Notes: generated by a model from the sequence alone, not told the origin. A stretch of DNA of 12,859 nt from UBA9676 sp036522155 (GCA_036522155.1 DATDGI010000396.1:1-12859); one strand, 5' to 3'; numbered from the stretch's first letter, positions 1 to 6,222 are shown. Program-made: numbers and translations.

Positions 1-941
1 TCGCTGAAGACCTCGCTGATCGCGCGGGCAATCAGCGGCGCGATCGACAGCACCGTCAGCTTGTCGAAGCGCTTCTCGTTCATGATCGGCAGCGTGTTGG
101 TGACGATCACCTCGCTGACCTTCGAGTTCTTCAGCAAGTCGACCGCCTGGCCGGACAGCACGCCGTGCGTTGCAGTCACGATCACCTGGGCGGCGCCCTG
201 CTCGAACAGGGTGTCCGCGGCCTTCACGATGGTCTGCCCGGTGTCAATCATGTCGTCGACCACGATGCAGGTCCGGCCCGCGACCTGGCCGACCACCTCC
301 AGCACCCTGGCCTGATTTGCGATGTCAGGGTCCCGGCGCTTGTGGATGATGGCCAGCGGGCAGCCGAGCCGATCGGTCCAGCGCTCGCAGACCCGCACCC
401 GGCCGGCGTCGGGTGCCACCACCGTGACCTCGGACACGTCCAGCTTGGCTTGCAGGTAAGAGGCGAGGATGGGCAGCGCGAACAGGTGGTCGACCGGCCC
501 GTCGAAGAAGCCCTGGATCTGCGCGGTGTGCAGGTCCACCGCCATCAGCCGGTCCGCGCCCGCCGTGGCGAAAAGGTCGGCCATGAGGCGCGCGGAGATG
601 GGCTCGCGGCCGTGGCTCTTCTTGTCCTGCCGGGCGTAGCCGAAGAACGGGGTCACCACGGTGATCCGTTTGGCGGAGGCGCGCTTGAGCGCGTCCACCA
701 TGATCAGCTGTTCCATGATCCACTGGTTGATGGGTGAGGTGTGGCTCTGCACCACGAACGCATCGCAGCCCCGTACCGACTCCAGGAAGCGGACGAAGAT
801 CTCGCCGTTGGCGAAGTCGAAGAGCCGGGTGGGGGTCGGCTCAATACCGAGGCGGTCGGCAATCTCGTCGGTCAGTTCTGGGTGGGCCCGGCCGGAGAAG
901 AGCAGCAGCTTCTTCTCGCCGGTGGCGGTTATGCCCGTCAC
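1..941 (-). CDS. prs: Ribose-phosphate pyrophosphokinase (PRPP synthetase), 3' end beyond the window
   Basis: Transfers pyrophosphate from ATP to ribose-5-phosphate to make PRPP, the cytoplasmic precursor of nucleotides, histidine and tryptophan. Reading leftwards from a GTG at 941, 313 codons are open to the edge with no stop. Visible class I hallmarks are the catalytic flexible loop FFGYARQDKKSHGREPISAR, the metal/ribose-binding DLHTAQIQGFF segment and the PRPP-binding loop VVDDMIDTGQT. Family members are about 320 residues, so only roughly 10-15 C-terminal residues should be missing. The start is supported by AAGGAG at 952-957, 10 bases upstream. The gene begins 39 bases after the glmU stop on the same strand, so the two are probably co-transcribed, the usual actinobacterial order. 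It looks intact and ordinary, in contrast to glmU. Confidence 0.96.
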   Translation of the reverse strand, partial: MTGITATGEKKLLLFSGRAHPELTDEIADRLGIEPTPTRLFDFANGEIFVRFLESVRGCDAFVVQSHTSPINQWIMEQLIMVDALKRASAKRITVVTPFFGYARQDKKSHGREPISARLMADLFATAGADRLMAVDLHTAQIQGFFDGPVDHLFALPILASYLQAKLDVSEVTVVAPDAGRVRVCERWTDRLGCPLAIIHKRRDPDIANQARVLEVVGQVAGRTCIVVDDMIDTGQTIVKAADTLFEQGAAQVIVTATHGVLSGQAVDLLKNSKVSEVIVTNTLPIMNEKRFDKLTVLSIAPLIARAISEVFS

Positions 942-980
942 GCTGGGTGTGCTCCTTGTTCGGGGGACGGCAGTGCATTT

Positions 981-2036
981 CTACCCGCCCACCCGGGCGC
1001 CAGGCTCCAGCCTGGTCCCCGGCGGCAGATAGACGAACGGGCCGACGACCGCATCCGGGCCGATCACGGCCGATTCACAGACCGCGTGAATCACGGTAGC
1101 GCCCGCACCCACGGTGGTGTCGCGTACCCGGCACCCGGGCCCGACCCGCGCCCCGGCCTCGACCACGGTGCGGCCTTCCAGCTGGGTGCCGGGCCCGATC
1201 TCGGCATCCGGCCCGATCACCACGTCCGCGTCGATCGCGGTCGTCCGCGGGTCGAAGATGGTCACGCCCTGGCGCATCCAGTGGTCGAGCAGCCGGTCGT
1301 TGATGATCCGCCGGGCCTGCGCGAGCTGGGTGCGGTCGTTGACGCCGAACACCTCCAGCGGATCCTTCTCCAGCACGGACGCGACGTGATGCCCCTCGGC
1401 CCGCATGATGGCCACCACGTCGGTGAGGTACTCCTCGCCCTTGGCGTTGTCGGTCGGCACCCGCTTGACGGAGTCGGCCAGGAGGCTGGTCTCGAACGCG
1501 TAGACACCGGAGTTGACCTCTTTGATGGCCCGCTGCTCGGGGGTGGCGTCGGCCTCCTCCACGATCTCCAGCAGGGCGCCCTCACCGTCCCGGATGATCC
1601 GGCCGTAGCCGGTGGGGTCGTCCATGACGGTGGTGAGGGCGGTGGCGGTGGCGTGCCGTTCGTCATGCCGGTTGACCAGCGCGGTCAGCGTCCGGCCGCG
1701 CAGCGCGGGGGCGTCGCCGTAGGTCACCACCACGGTGCCCCCGGCCAGGCCGACCTCCTCGATCACGGTCCGGACCGCGTGGCCGGTCCCGCCCTGGCGA
1801 TGCTGGACCACCACCCGGGCGTCCGGCGCGTGCTCGGAGAGATGGCTGATGACCTGGTCGCGGCAGTGGCCGACGACCACGATGATGTCGGAGGGGTCCA
1901 GCTCACGGGCCGCGGTGAGCACGTGATCCAGCATGGTCCGGCCGCAGATCGGGTGCAGCACCTTGGGCAGCGCCGAGTTCATCCGGGTACCGGCTCCTGC
2001 GGCCAGGATGATGACAGCCGGACGGCTCACACTCAC
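981..2036 (-). CDS. glmU: GlmU-type UDP-GlcNAc pyrophosphorylase lacking the acetyltransferase half
   Basis: GlmU normally acetylates glucosamine-1-phosphate (C-terminal beta-helix) and then uridylylates it (N-terminal domain) to make UDP-GlcNAc for peptidoglycan. The 351 residues here include a full nucleotidyltransferase domain: LAAGAGTRMNSALPKVLH at about 11-28, GGTGHAV, YGDAP at 106-110 with the metal-binding Asp, GYGRIIR, EVNSG and VNDR. Hexapeptide coils start near residue 258, but the protein ends at PFVYLPPGTRLEPGARVGG. Actinobacterial GlmU is about 480-495 residues. The segment carrying the acetyl-transfer His/Tyr/Asn/Lys residues is absent, and the conserved Arg of YLRPGT is Pro338 here. 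Only 39 bases separate the stop from prs, so a frameshift with the remainder downstream is excluded. The GTG at 2036 is preferred over a TTG at 2051 because of the ribosome-binding site. Uridylylation is probably retained; acetylation should be lost. Confidence 0.88.
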   Translation of the reverse strand: MSVSRPAVIILAAGAGTRMNSALPKVLHPICGRTMLDHVLTAARELDPSDIIVVVGHCRDQVISHLSEHAPDARVVVQHRQGGTGHAVRTVIEEVGLAGGTVVVTYGDAPALRGRTLTALVNRHDERHATATALTTVMDDPTGYGRIIRDGEGALLEIVEEADATPEQRAIKEVNSGVYAFETSLLADSVKRVPTDNAKGEEYLTDVVAIMRAEGHHVASVLEKDPLEVFGVNDRTQLAQARRIINDRLLDHWMRQGVTIFDPRTTAIDADVVIGPDAEIGPGTQLEGRTVVEAGARVGPGCRVRDTTVGAGATVIHAVCESAVIGPDAVVGPFVYLPPGTRLEPGARVGG

Positions 2037-2350
2037 GCGGTTGTGCTCCAAGGTTGTCGCTCCCCGGTCAACCGGGTCCCCCGTGCCACATCCCCCGGCA
2101 CGTCCCCGGTGTAGCCAAACCTGTTCACGTGCCCGACTCTGGCAGGATACCTCCCGGTCAGGAGCCTGCCGGAGGCCAGGTCACCGTTCCGCCGCGACAT
2201 CGCCCTCCCCTGCGCTTGGGCCTGCCCAGGCTAGCGGAGGCCCGCCCCGGCCGGCCCTGCCCTCAGGTCGGCCTCCATCCCAATGTGAGCCATATCTCCC
2301 CCGGATGCGGTGGCTTCGCTCTTGTCGGCAGCAGCCGTTACCGTTCGAAC
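2037..2350. other. Intergenic region between divergent glmU and the HTH gene
   Basis: About 310 bases without a convincing gene. The frame of the downstream plus-strand gene stays open back to 2054, but that stretch is proline- and glycine-rich and resembles no domain. An imperfect hairpin lies at 2150-2175: CCTC(c)CGG(t)CAG pairs with CTGCCGGAGG around a GAGC loop. It has two single-base bulges and no T-tract. TATCCT (minus strand, 2144-2149) is a possible -10 for glmU, but no good -35 accompanies it. No copy of the tRNA-Gln 3' end is seen here. Confidence 0.4.
2046..2049 (-). promoter_or_regulatory. Ribosome-binding site that fixes the glmU start
   Basis: GGAG on the minus strand lies 9 bases before the GTG at 2036. 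It overlaps the alternative upstream TTG at 2049-2051, which has no comparable site of its own. The encoded start MSVSRPAVIILAAGAGTR also matches the usual short GlmU N-terminus. Confidence 0.6.
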
Positions 2351-3232
2351 ATGAGTTCTGACTCCCTGCCGGCCGACAGCCTGCGTGCCCGCGCGATTGC
2401 CCTGCGCCGTACCGGCCGGTCCCGCCGCGAGATCAAGGACATCCTCGGCATCACCAGCAACGCCACCCTCAACACGGTGCTCGCCGGAGAGCCACCGCCG
2501 GAGTGGACCCGCCGCCCCAACGCCAAGGACGCGTTACGCGTCAAGGCCCGGTCGTTGCGCGAGCAGGGCCTGGATTATGACCGGATCGCGGCCGAACTCG
2601 GCGTGGCCAAGAGCTCGGTATCCCTCTGGGTCCGCGACCTCGCCCGCCCAGAGCGCCTCAGCTACGAGGAGTGCCGGAAACGGGCAGCAGAAGGAGTCCG
2701 CCGCTACTGGGAGGCGGAGCGTCCCATCCGGGACACCAAGCGTGAAGCCGCCCGCGTCGCCGCGGCCGCCGAGATCGGCCGCCTGAACAAGCGGGAACTC
2801 CTCATCGCCGGCGCCATCGCTTACTGGTGCGAAGGGGCCAAGAGCAAGCCGTACCAATTGAAGGAGCGAGTCGACTTCATCAACGGGGATCCCGGGCTCG
2901 TGACGTTCTTCCTGCGCTTCCTCGATGCCGCCGGAGTTGACCGTCACGAGATCCGCTATCGCCTCTGCATTCACGAGTCCGGCGACCAGGCTGCGGCCCA
3001 ATGCTTCTGGATCGCAGTGACCGGTGCGGAACCCACACAGTTCCACAGGCCGACGCTCAAGCGGCACAACCCACAAACGGTCCGCAAGAACGTGGGCGAC
3101 AGCTATCACGGCTGCCTGCGCATCGACGTGCTGCGGAGCGCCGACCTCTACCGCCGGATCGAGGGCTGGGTTCGCGCGGCCATTACCGATGGAGGGGGAG
3201 AAGCCCCCGAAGAGGAGCAGACCTGCTCGTAG
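2351..3232 (+). CDS. Uncharacterised protein: two HTH-like segments plus a LAGLIDADG-like domain
   Basis: Function unknown; 293 residues. Residues 11-46 (RARAIALRRTGRSRREIKDILG...) and 60-97 (KARSLREQGLDYDRIAAELGVAKSSVSLWVRD) read as two successive helix-turn-helix units. The second has the pattern of Hin/resolvase-type DNA-binding domains. A basic, charged helix (about 104-140) leads to LLIAGAIAYWCEGAKSK (150-166), which resembles one LAGLIDADG helix ending in an acidic residue (Glu161) and Gly. After it come VDFINGDPGLVTFFLRFL (174-191), IRYRLCIHES, a helix, FHRPTLKRHN, YHGCLRIDVL and a final helix at 263-278, roughly the alpha-beta-beta-alpha-beta-beta-alpha order of that fold. One motif would imply a homodimer. 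Such a fold is used by homing endonucleases and, without cleavage, by the regulator WhiA. The ATG at 2351 has no Shine-Dalgarno sequence, so translation may be leaderless. Leu62 is a TTA codon. The family assignment is inferred from the pattern only. Confidence 0.75.
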   Translation: MSSDSLPADSLRARAIALRRTGRSRREIKDILGITSNATLNTVLAGEPPPEWTRRPNAKDALRVKARSLREQGLDYDRIAAELGVAKSSVSLWVRDLARPERLSYEECRKRAAEGVRRYWEAERPIRDTKREAARVAAAAEIGRLNKRELLIAGAIAYWCEGAKSKPYQLKERVDFINGDPGLVTFFLRFLDAAGVDRHEIRYRLCIHESGDQAAAQCFWIAVTGAEPTQFHRPTLKRHNPQTVRKNVGDSYHGCLRIDVLRSADLYRRIEGWVRAAITDGGGEAPEEEQTCS

Positions 3233-3253
3233 ACGGGCCGCATCGCAAGGCGC

Positions 3254-3282
3254 GTGAGAGTCTGCAGTCGGCTCGGTATCGT
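3254..3282 (+). promoter_or_regulatory. Possible promoter for tRNA-Gln
   Basis: GTGAGA at 3254-3259 (4 of 6 matches to TTGACA) is followed after 17 bases by TATCGT at 3277-3282. A start near 3289 would leave a short 5' leader before the tRNA at 3318. It lies between the stop of the HTH gene and the tRNA. Assigned by eye only. Confidence 0.3.
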
Positions 3283-3317
3283 GGATGACGTCGCCTGCGG
3301 AGAAGAACGGGCGATGC

Positions 3318-3390
3318 TCCGGCGTAGGGTAATTGGCAGCCCACAGGTCTTTGAAGCCTGGTTTGTCCTGGTTCGAGTCCAGGCGCCGGA
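3318..3390 (+). tRNA. tRNA-Gln, anticodon UUG
   Basis: A full cloverleaf can be folded. The acceptor stem TCCGGCG/CGCCGGA has seven Watson-Crick pairs. The D stem is GGG/CCC with TAATTGGCAG in the loop. The anticodon stem CAGGT/GCCTG has one T-G wobble, and the loop CTTTGAA gives anticodon TTG (3351-3353), which reads CAA and probably CAG. The T stem is CCTGG/CCAGG with loop TTCGAGT. The 3' CCA is not encoded (ACT follows). The variable region counts as six bases (3361-3366), one more than usual. A tRNA-Gln beside glmU is common in actinobacteria. All pairings are intact, so a functional gene is likely. Confidence 0.95.
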
Positions 3391-3562
3391 ACTCTTACCT
3401 GGTGTCCGGTTCGATGCCCGACCGCGGCGCGGCGCCCTCGGACCATCCAAAATCCTGCGCAATACGGCGGGTGCTGGATTCCTCTCGGATAGTGAGACGG
3501 CCGGCATACCGAAAGTGATGGCCCGCCCACGTCTAGGTGAAATCTGACCCGTTTACTTGCGC

Positions 3563-3594
3563 AACCTACGGTAAGGTAGGTTACGGTGACGTAA
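3563..3594 (+). promoter_or_regulatory. Two overlapping palindromes, likely TetR operator of the desaturase operon
   Basis: AACCTAC-GGTAAG-GTAGGTT (3563-3582) has perfect 7-base arms. It shares its last two bases with TTACG-GTGA-CGTAA (3581-3594), which has perfect 5-base arms. The pair ends 43 bases before the desaturase ATG, where promoter elements would be expected; TAAGGT (3572-3577) and TAGGTT (3577-3582) are possible -10 hexamers inside it. Palindromes of this size so placed are typical TetR-family targets, and the operon's second gene encodes a TetR protein. The match to that regulator is inferred. Confidence 0.7.
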
Positions 3595-3637
3595 GCATCA
3601 GCCTGCGCCCGCCCCCACCCCCAGAGCGAGGACCCCG

Positions 3638-4687
3638 ATGACCGCTACCGCCGACACCGTCCCGGCCGCCCCCGCCCCGGGCCCGGCTGTGCTCACGCGC
3701 ACACCGCGCCCGGACGTTGAGCCGGAGCCGAACACCCCGCTGGACCGGTTCCTGGTCGCCGCCTTCGTGGTGATACCGCTGATTGCAGTGCTCGCGGCCA
3801 TCCCGCTGGCCTGGGGCTGGGGGCTCGGCTGGCGTGACATCGTGATCGGCCTGGTCTTCTACGTGGTCACCGGCATGGGGATCAGCATGGGCTTCCACCG
3901 CCACTTCACGCACAGCTCCTTCAAGGCGAACAAGCCGCTGCGGGTGGCGATGGCCATCGCCGGCAGCATGGCCATCGAGGGGCCGGTGCTGGTCTGGGTG
4001 GCCGATCACCGGCGGCACCACAAGTACAGCGACAAGGAAGGTGACCCGCACTCGCCGTGGCGGTTCGGCAACGACTGGCGGGCGCTGACCAAGGGCTTCC
4101 TCTACGCGCACATGGGCTGGCTGTTCGACCCGGCACGGACCTCGCAGGAGAAGTTCTGCCCCGACCTGCTCGCCGACCCGCCGATCAGCCGGATCTCCCG
4201 CACCTTCCCCCTCTGGGCGGCCATCTCCATATTCGGGCCCGCGCTGATCGGCGGCCTGTGGTCGCTGTCGCTGGCCGGCGCGCTCACCGCCTTCTTCTGG
4301 GCCAGCCTGGTCCGGATCTCCCTGCTGCACCACGTGACCTGGTCGATCAACTCGGTCTGCCACACGTTCGGCAACGAGGACTTCGAGGTGCGGGACAAGT
4401 CCAGGAACGTGGCCTGGCTGGCCATTCCCTCGTTCGGCGAGTCCTGGCACAACCTGCACCACTCCGACCCGACCTGCGCCCGGCACGGCGCGCTGGAAGG
4501 GCAGATCGACATCAGCGCGCGCGCGATCTGGTGGGCGGAGAAGCTGGGCTGGGCGTGGGATGTGCGGTGGCCGGACGAGGACCGGCTGACCAGCAAACTC
4601 ACCGGCAAGCGGCACAAGCGGCTGGGCTCGATGACCAAGCGGCGCCCGGCGGACCCGGCCGACCCGATTAACCGTATGGCCGCGTGA
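3638..4687 (+). CDS. Membrane fatty acyl-CoA desaturase (delta-9 type)
   Basis: A di-iron membrane enzyme that introduces a double bond into saturated acyl chains (stearoyl-CoA desaturase/mycobacterial DesA3 group), tuning membrane fluidity. The 349 residues carry all three histidine boxes: HRHFTH at 87-92, HRRHH at 124-128 and HNLHH at 281-285, plus HH at 241-242. Hydrophobic spans occur at about 38-60, 68-85, 101-120, 191-210 and 212-230, between which the boxes face the cytosol. The first ~35 residues are Pro/Ala-rich and variable. The ATG at 3638 has GAGGA at 3628-3632, 5 bases upstream. The stop lies 16 bases before the TetR gene, so the two probably form one transcript controlled at the palindromes upstream. 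The electron donor is not encoded nearby. The exact substrate (acyl-CoA or acyl lipid) cannot be read from sequence. Confidence 0.93.
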   Translation: MTATADTVPAAPAPGPAVLTRTPRPDVEPEPNTPLDRFLVAAFVVIPLIAVLAAIPLAWGWGLGWRDIVIGLVFYVVTGMGISMGFHRHFTHSSFKANKPLRVAMAIAGSMAIEGPVLVWVADHRRHHKYSDKEGDPHSPWRFGNDWRALTKGFLYAHMGWLFDPARTSQEKFCPDLLADPPISRISRTFPLWAAISIFGPALIGGLWSLSLAGALTAFFWASLVRISLLHHVTWSINSVCHTFGNEDFEVRDKSRNVAWLAIPSFGESWHNLHHSDPTCARHGALEGQIDISARAIWWAEKLGWAWDVRWPDEDRLTSKLTGKRHKRLGSMTKRRPADPADPINRMAA

Positions 4688-4703
4688 TGGCCATGATGGA
4701 CAC

Positions 4704-5354
4704 GTGAGCAATCCGAATTCCGACTCCAACCACCGCAGGCGAATGACCGGCAGAGAGCGCCGTGAGCAATTGCTCGACATCGGCCGCAGGCTGTTCGCCG
4801 AGCGCGGTTTCGAGGGCACCTCGATCGAGGAGATCGCCAGCCAGGCGGGTGTCTCCAAGCCGGTCGTGTACGAGCACTTCGGCGGCAAGGAAGGGCTGTA
4901 CGCGGTCGTGGTCGACCGCGAGGTGGACCGGCTGCTCACCACCGCGACCCAGATCCTGGGCGGCGAGCACACGCGGGAGAAGTTCGAGGCAGCCGCGGTC
5001 GCCCTGCTGCGCTACATCGAGGACGACGCCGACGGGTTCCGTATCCTGGTCCGCGACTCGCACCCGGCCTCGGGGGCGGGCACGTTCGGCAGCCTGATCA
5101 GCGACATCGCCAGCCAGGTCGAGTACATCCTGGGCGACTTCTTCCGCGCCCGCGGCTACGACCCGAAGCTGGCCCCGATGTACGCGCAGATGCTGGTCGG
5201 CATGGTGGCGGTCACCGGCCAGTGGTGGCTGGACGCGCGCAAGCCCAAGGTCGAGGTGGTCGCCGCCCACCTGATCAACCTGGCCTGGAACGGCCTGTCG
5301 CAGCTGGAGCATGCCCCGAGCATCTCGGCCAAGGCGGCCAAACGCCCGTCCTGA
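4704..5354 (+). CDS. TetR-family regulator of the desaturase operon
   Basis: A 216-residue TetR-type repressor. The N-terminal DNA-binding domain covers about residues 18-65 (RERREQLLDIGRRLFAERGF, then EEIASQAGVSKPVVYEHFGG as the HTH). It is followed by an all-helical ligand-binding and dimerisation domain (about 75-205) that includes WWLDARKPKVEVVAAHLINLAW. The gene starts 16 bases after the desaturase stop and is presumably co-transcribed with it, giving feedback control if the protein binds the palindromes at 3563-3594. By analogy with fatty-acid TetR sensors the ligand may be an acyl-CoA; this is inference. The start is uncertain: the GTG at 4704 has only a weak GGA before it, and an in-frame ATG at 4743 would remove 13 residues ahead of the conserved domain without harming it. 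Confidence 0.9.
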   Translation: MSNPNSDSNHRRRMTGRERREQLLDIGRRLFAERGFEGTSIEEIASQAGVSKPVVYEHFGGKEGLYAVVVDREVDRLLTTATQILGGEHTREKFEAAAVALLRYIEDDADGFRILVRDSHPASGAGTFGSLISDIASQVEYILGDFFRARGYDPKLAPMYAQMLVGMVAVTGQWWLDARKPKVEVVAAHLINLAWNGLSQLEHAPSISAKAAKRPS

Positions 5355-5367
5355 GCGGCTACCTCGC

Positions 5368-5380
5368 GGCCCGCCGGGCC
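5368..5380. terminator. Short GC hairpin between convergent tetR and tam
   Basis: GGCCC-GCC-GGGCC can form a 5-pair stem in the 25-base gap between the two convergent stop codons, touching the tam stop. It could act in both directions, as hairpins between convergent actinobacterial genes often do. There is no T-tract on either strand, so this is a weak call. Confidence 0.3.
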
Positions 5381-6147
5381 TACCGCTTGTGCGCCACCGC
5401 GAACACCCGGCGGAACGGCAGCACCGTCCCGTAGGGCCGGGCGGGATACGCCGCCCGCGCCCGCTCGCCGTACTCGGCCAGAAACTCGGCGGCCTGGCCC
5501 GGATCGAGTGCGGCCAGCACCGGCCGCAGCCCCGTGCCCCGGTACCACTCGGTCACCGCGTCGGGCCCTGTGAGCACGTGCAGGTAGGTGGTCTCCCAGG
5601 CGTCAGCCGCGCATCCGGCCTGGGCGAACACGTCAAGGTAGTCGGCCGGGTCGTGCGCCTGCCGGTTCAGCCCCGCCCCGGCGAGCAGCGGCTGCCACCG
5701 CGGCGAGCGGACCAGGTCGAGCAGGATCGCGTGGCTCGGCTGGTCGTAGTTGCCGGGCAGCTGGATCGCCAGCCAGCCACCAGGGGCCAGCAGGCCCGGC
5801 CACTGCCGGATCAGGTCCAGATGACCGGGCACCCACTGCAGGACGGCGTTGCAGACCAGCACGTCCACCGGCCGGGACGGCCGCCAGTCGCGCAGATCCC
5901 CGAGCTCGAAGCGGAGGCCGGGCCGCTGGCCGGCCGCCCGCGCGGCGCCGATCATCTCCGGCGAGTTGTCCACGCCAACGACATCAGCCCCCGGCCAGCG
6001 CTCGGCCAGCGTCACGGTCAGGTTCCCCGGCCCGCAGCCGAGGTCCGTCACATAACCGGGATCGCTGGCGCCCACCCGCGCGAGGAGTTCGAAGAAGGCC
6101 CGCCCGCGCTCGCCGGCGAACCGCTGATACAGGCCCGGGTCCCACAT
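5380..6147 (-). CDS. tam: Trans-aconitate 2-methyltransferase
   Basis: A SAM-dependent enzyme that methylates trans-aconitate, an inhibitor of aconitase formed spontaneously from cis-aconitate, and so protects the citric acid cycle. The 255 residues match the family length (E. coli Tam has 252). The start MWDPGLYQRFAGERGRAFFE is typical of the family. Motif I is TDLGCGPGNLT (34-44), the SAM-ribose acidic residue is Asp60 in VVGVDNSPEM, motif II/III is ELGDLRDW (81-88), and NAVLQWVPGH follows at 100-109. The frame is open further upstream to 6393, but that would run through the regulator on the other strand. The ATG at 6147 has a strong GGAGG 5 bases before it and is the real start. It is divergent from tamR, with shared operators. 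Confidence 0.93.
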   Translation of the reverse strand: MWDPGLYQRFAGERGRAFFELLARVGASDPGYVTDLGCGPGNLTVTLAERWPGADVVGVDNSPEMIGAARAAGQRPGLRFELGDLRDWRPSRPVDVLVCNAVLQWVPGHLDLIRQWPGLLAPGGWLAIQLPGNYDQPSHAILLDLVRSPRWQPLLAGAGLNRQAHDPADYLDVFAQAGCAADAWETTYLHVLTGPDAVTEWYRGTGLRPVLAALDPGQAAEFLAEYGERARAAYPARPYGTVLPFRRVFAVAHKR

Positions 6148-6152
6148 TCCAC

Positions 6153-6157
6153 CCTCC
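6153..6157 (-). promoter_or_regulatory. Ribosome-binding site that fixes the tam start
   Basis: GGAGG on the minus strand, 5 bases before the ATG at 6147. It rules out the upstream in-frame starts, which would overlap the operators and the divergent gene. Confidence 0.8.
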
Positions 6158-6162
6158 AAATC

Positions 6163-6176
6163 TCTTGACGTCAAGA
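6163..6176. promoter_or_regulatory. TamR-type operator 1, over the tam promoter
   Basis: TCTTGACGTCAAGA is a perfect 14-base palindrome. It abuts TATTAT, read on the minus strand at 6176-6181, which is a good -10 for tam, so transcription would start inside the palindrome. MarR/UrtR-family proteins bind sites of the form TTGA-nn-TCAA, and the neighbouring gene encodes such a protein. Confidence 0.82.
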
Positions 6177-6205
6177 TAATACTGAACGGCGGTGCCGATG
6201 GCTGA

Positions 6206-6221
6206 CTCTTGACATCAAGAG
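6206..6221. promoter_or_regulatory. TamR-type operator 2, over the tamR promoter
   Basis: CTCTTGACATCAAGAG has perfect 7-base arms (CTCTTGA/TCAAGAG) around CA. Its centre is 44 bases from that of operator 1, about four helical turns. It ends one base before TATGCT (6223-6228), a likely -10 for tamR, so a bound regulator would block its own promoter. Confidence 0.82.
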
Positions 6222-6222
6222 A

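Noticed and set aside
941..980. Frameshift as the cause of the short GlmU
   Set aside because: Only 39 bases separate the stop from prs, and no frame nearby encodes the missing conserved acetyltransferase residues; a deletion or early stop fits better.
741..2114. Long plus-strand open frame (457 codons) opposite glmU and prs
   Set aside because: It is antisense to two recognisable genes, its product has no domain pattern, and such frames are expected from high-GC third-position bias.
2054..2350. Upstream extension of the HTH/LAGLIDADG-like gene (99 more codons)
   Set aside because: The extension is Pro/Gly-rich intergenic sequence; the conserved-looking protein begins at the ATG at 2351.
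3254..3547. Plus-strand open frame running across tRNA-Gln
   Set aside because: It reads through a perfectly folded tRNA gene and has no coding signature.
3581..4972. 463-codon minus-strand open frame opposite the desaturase
   Set aside because: Antisense to a gene with all three histidine boxes; its product is low-complexity with no family resemblance.
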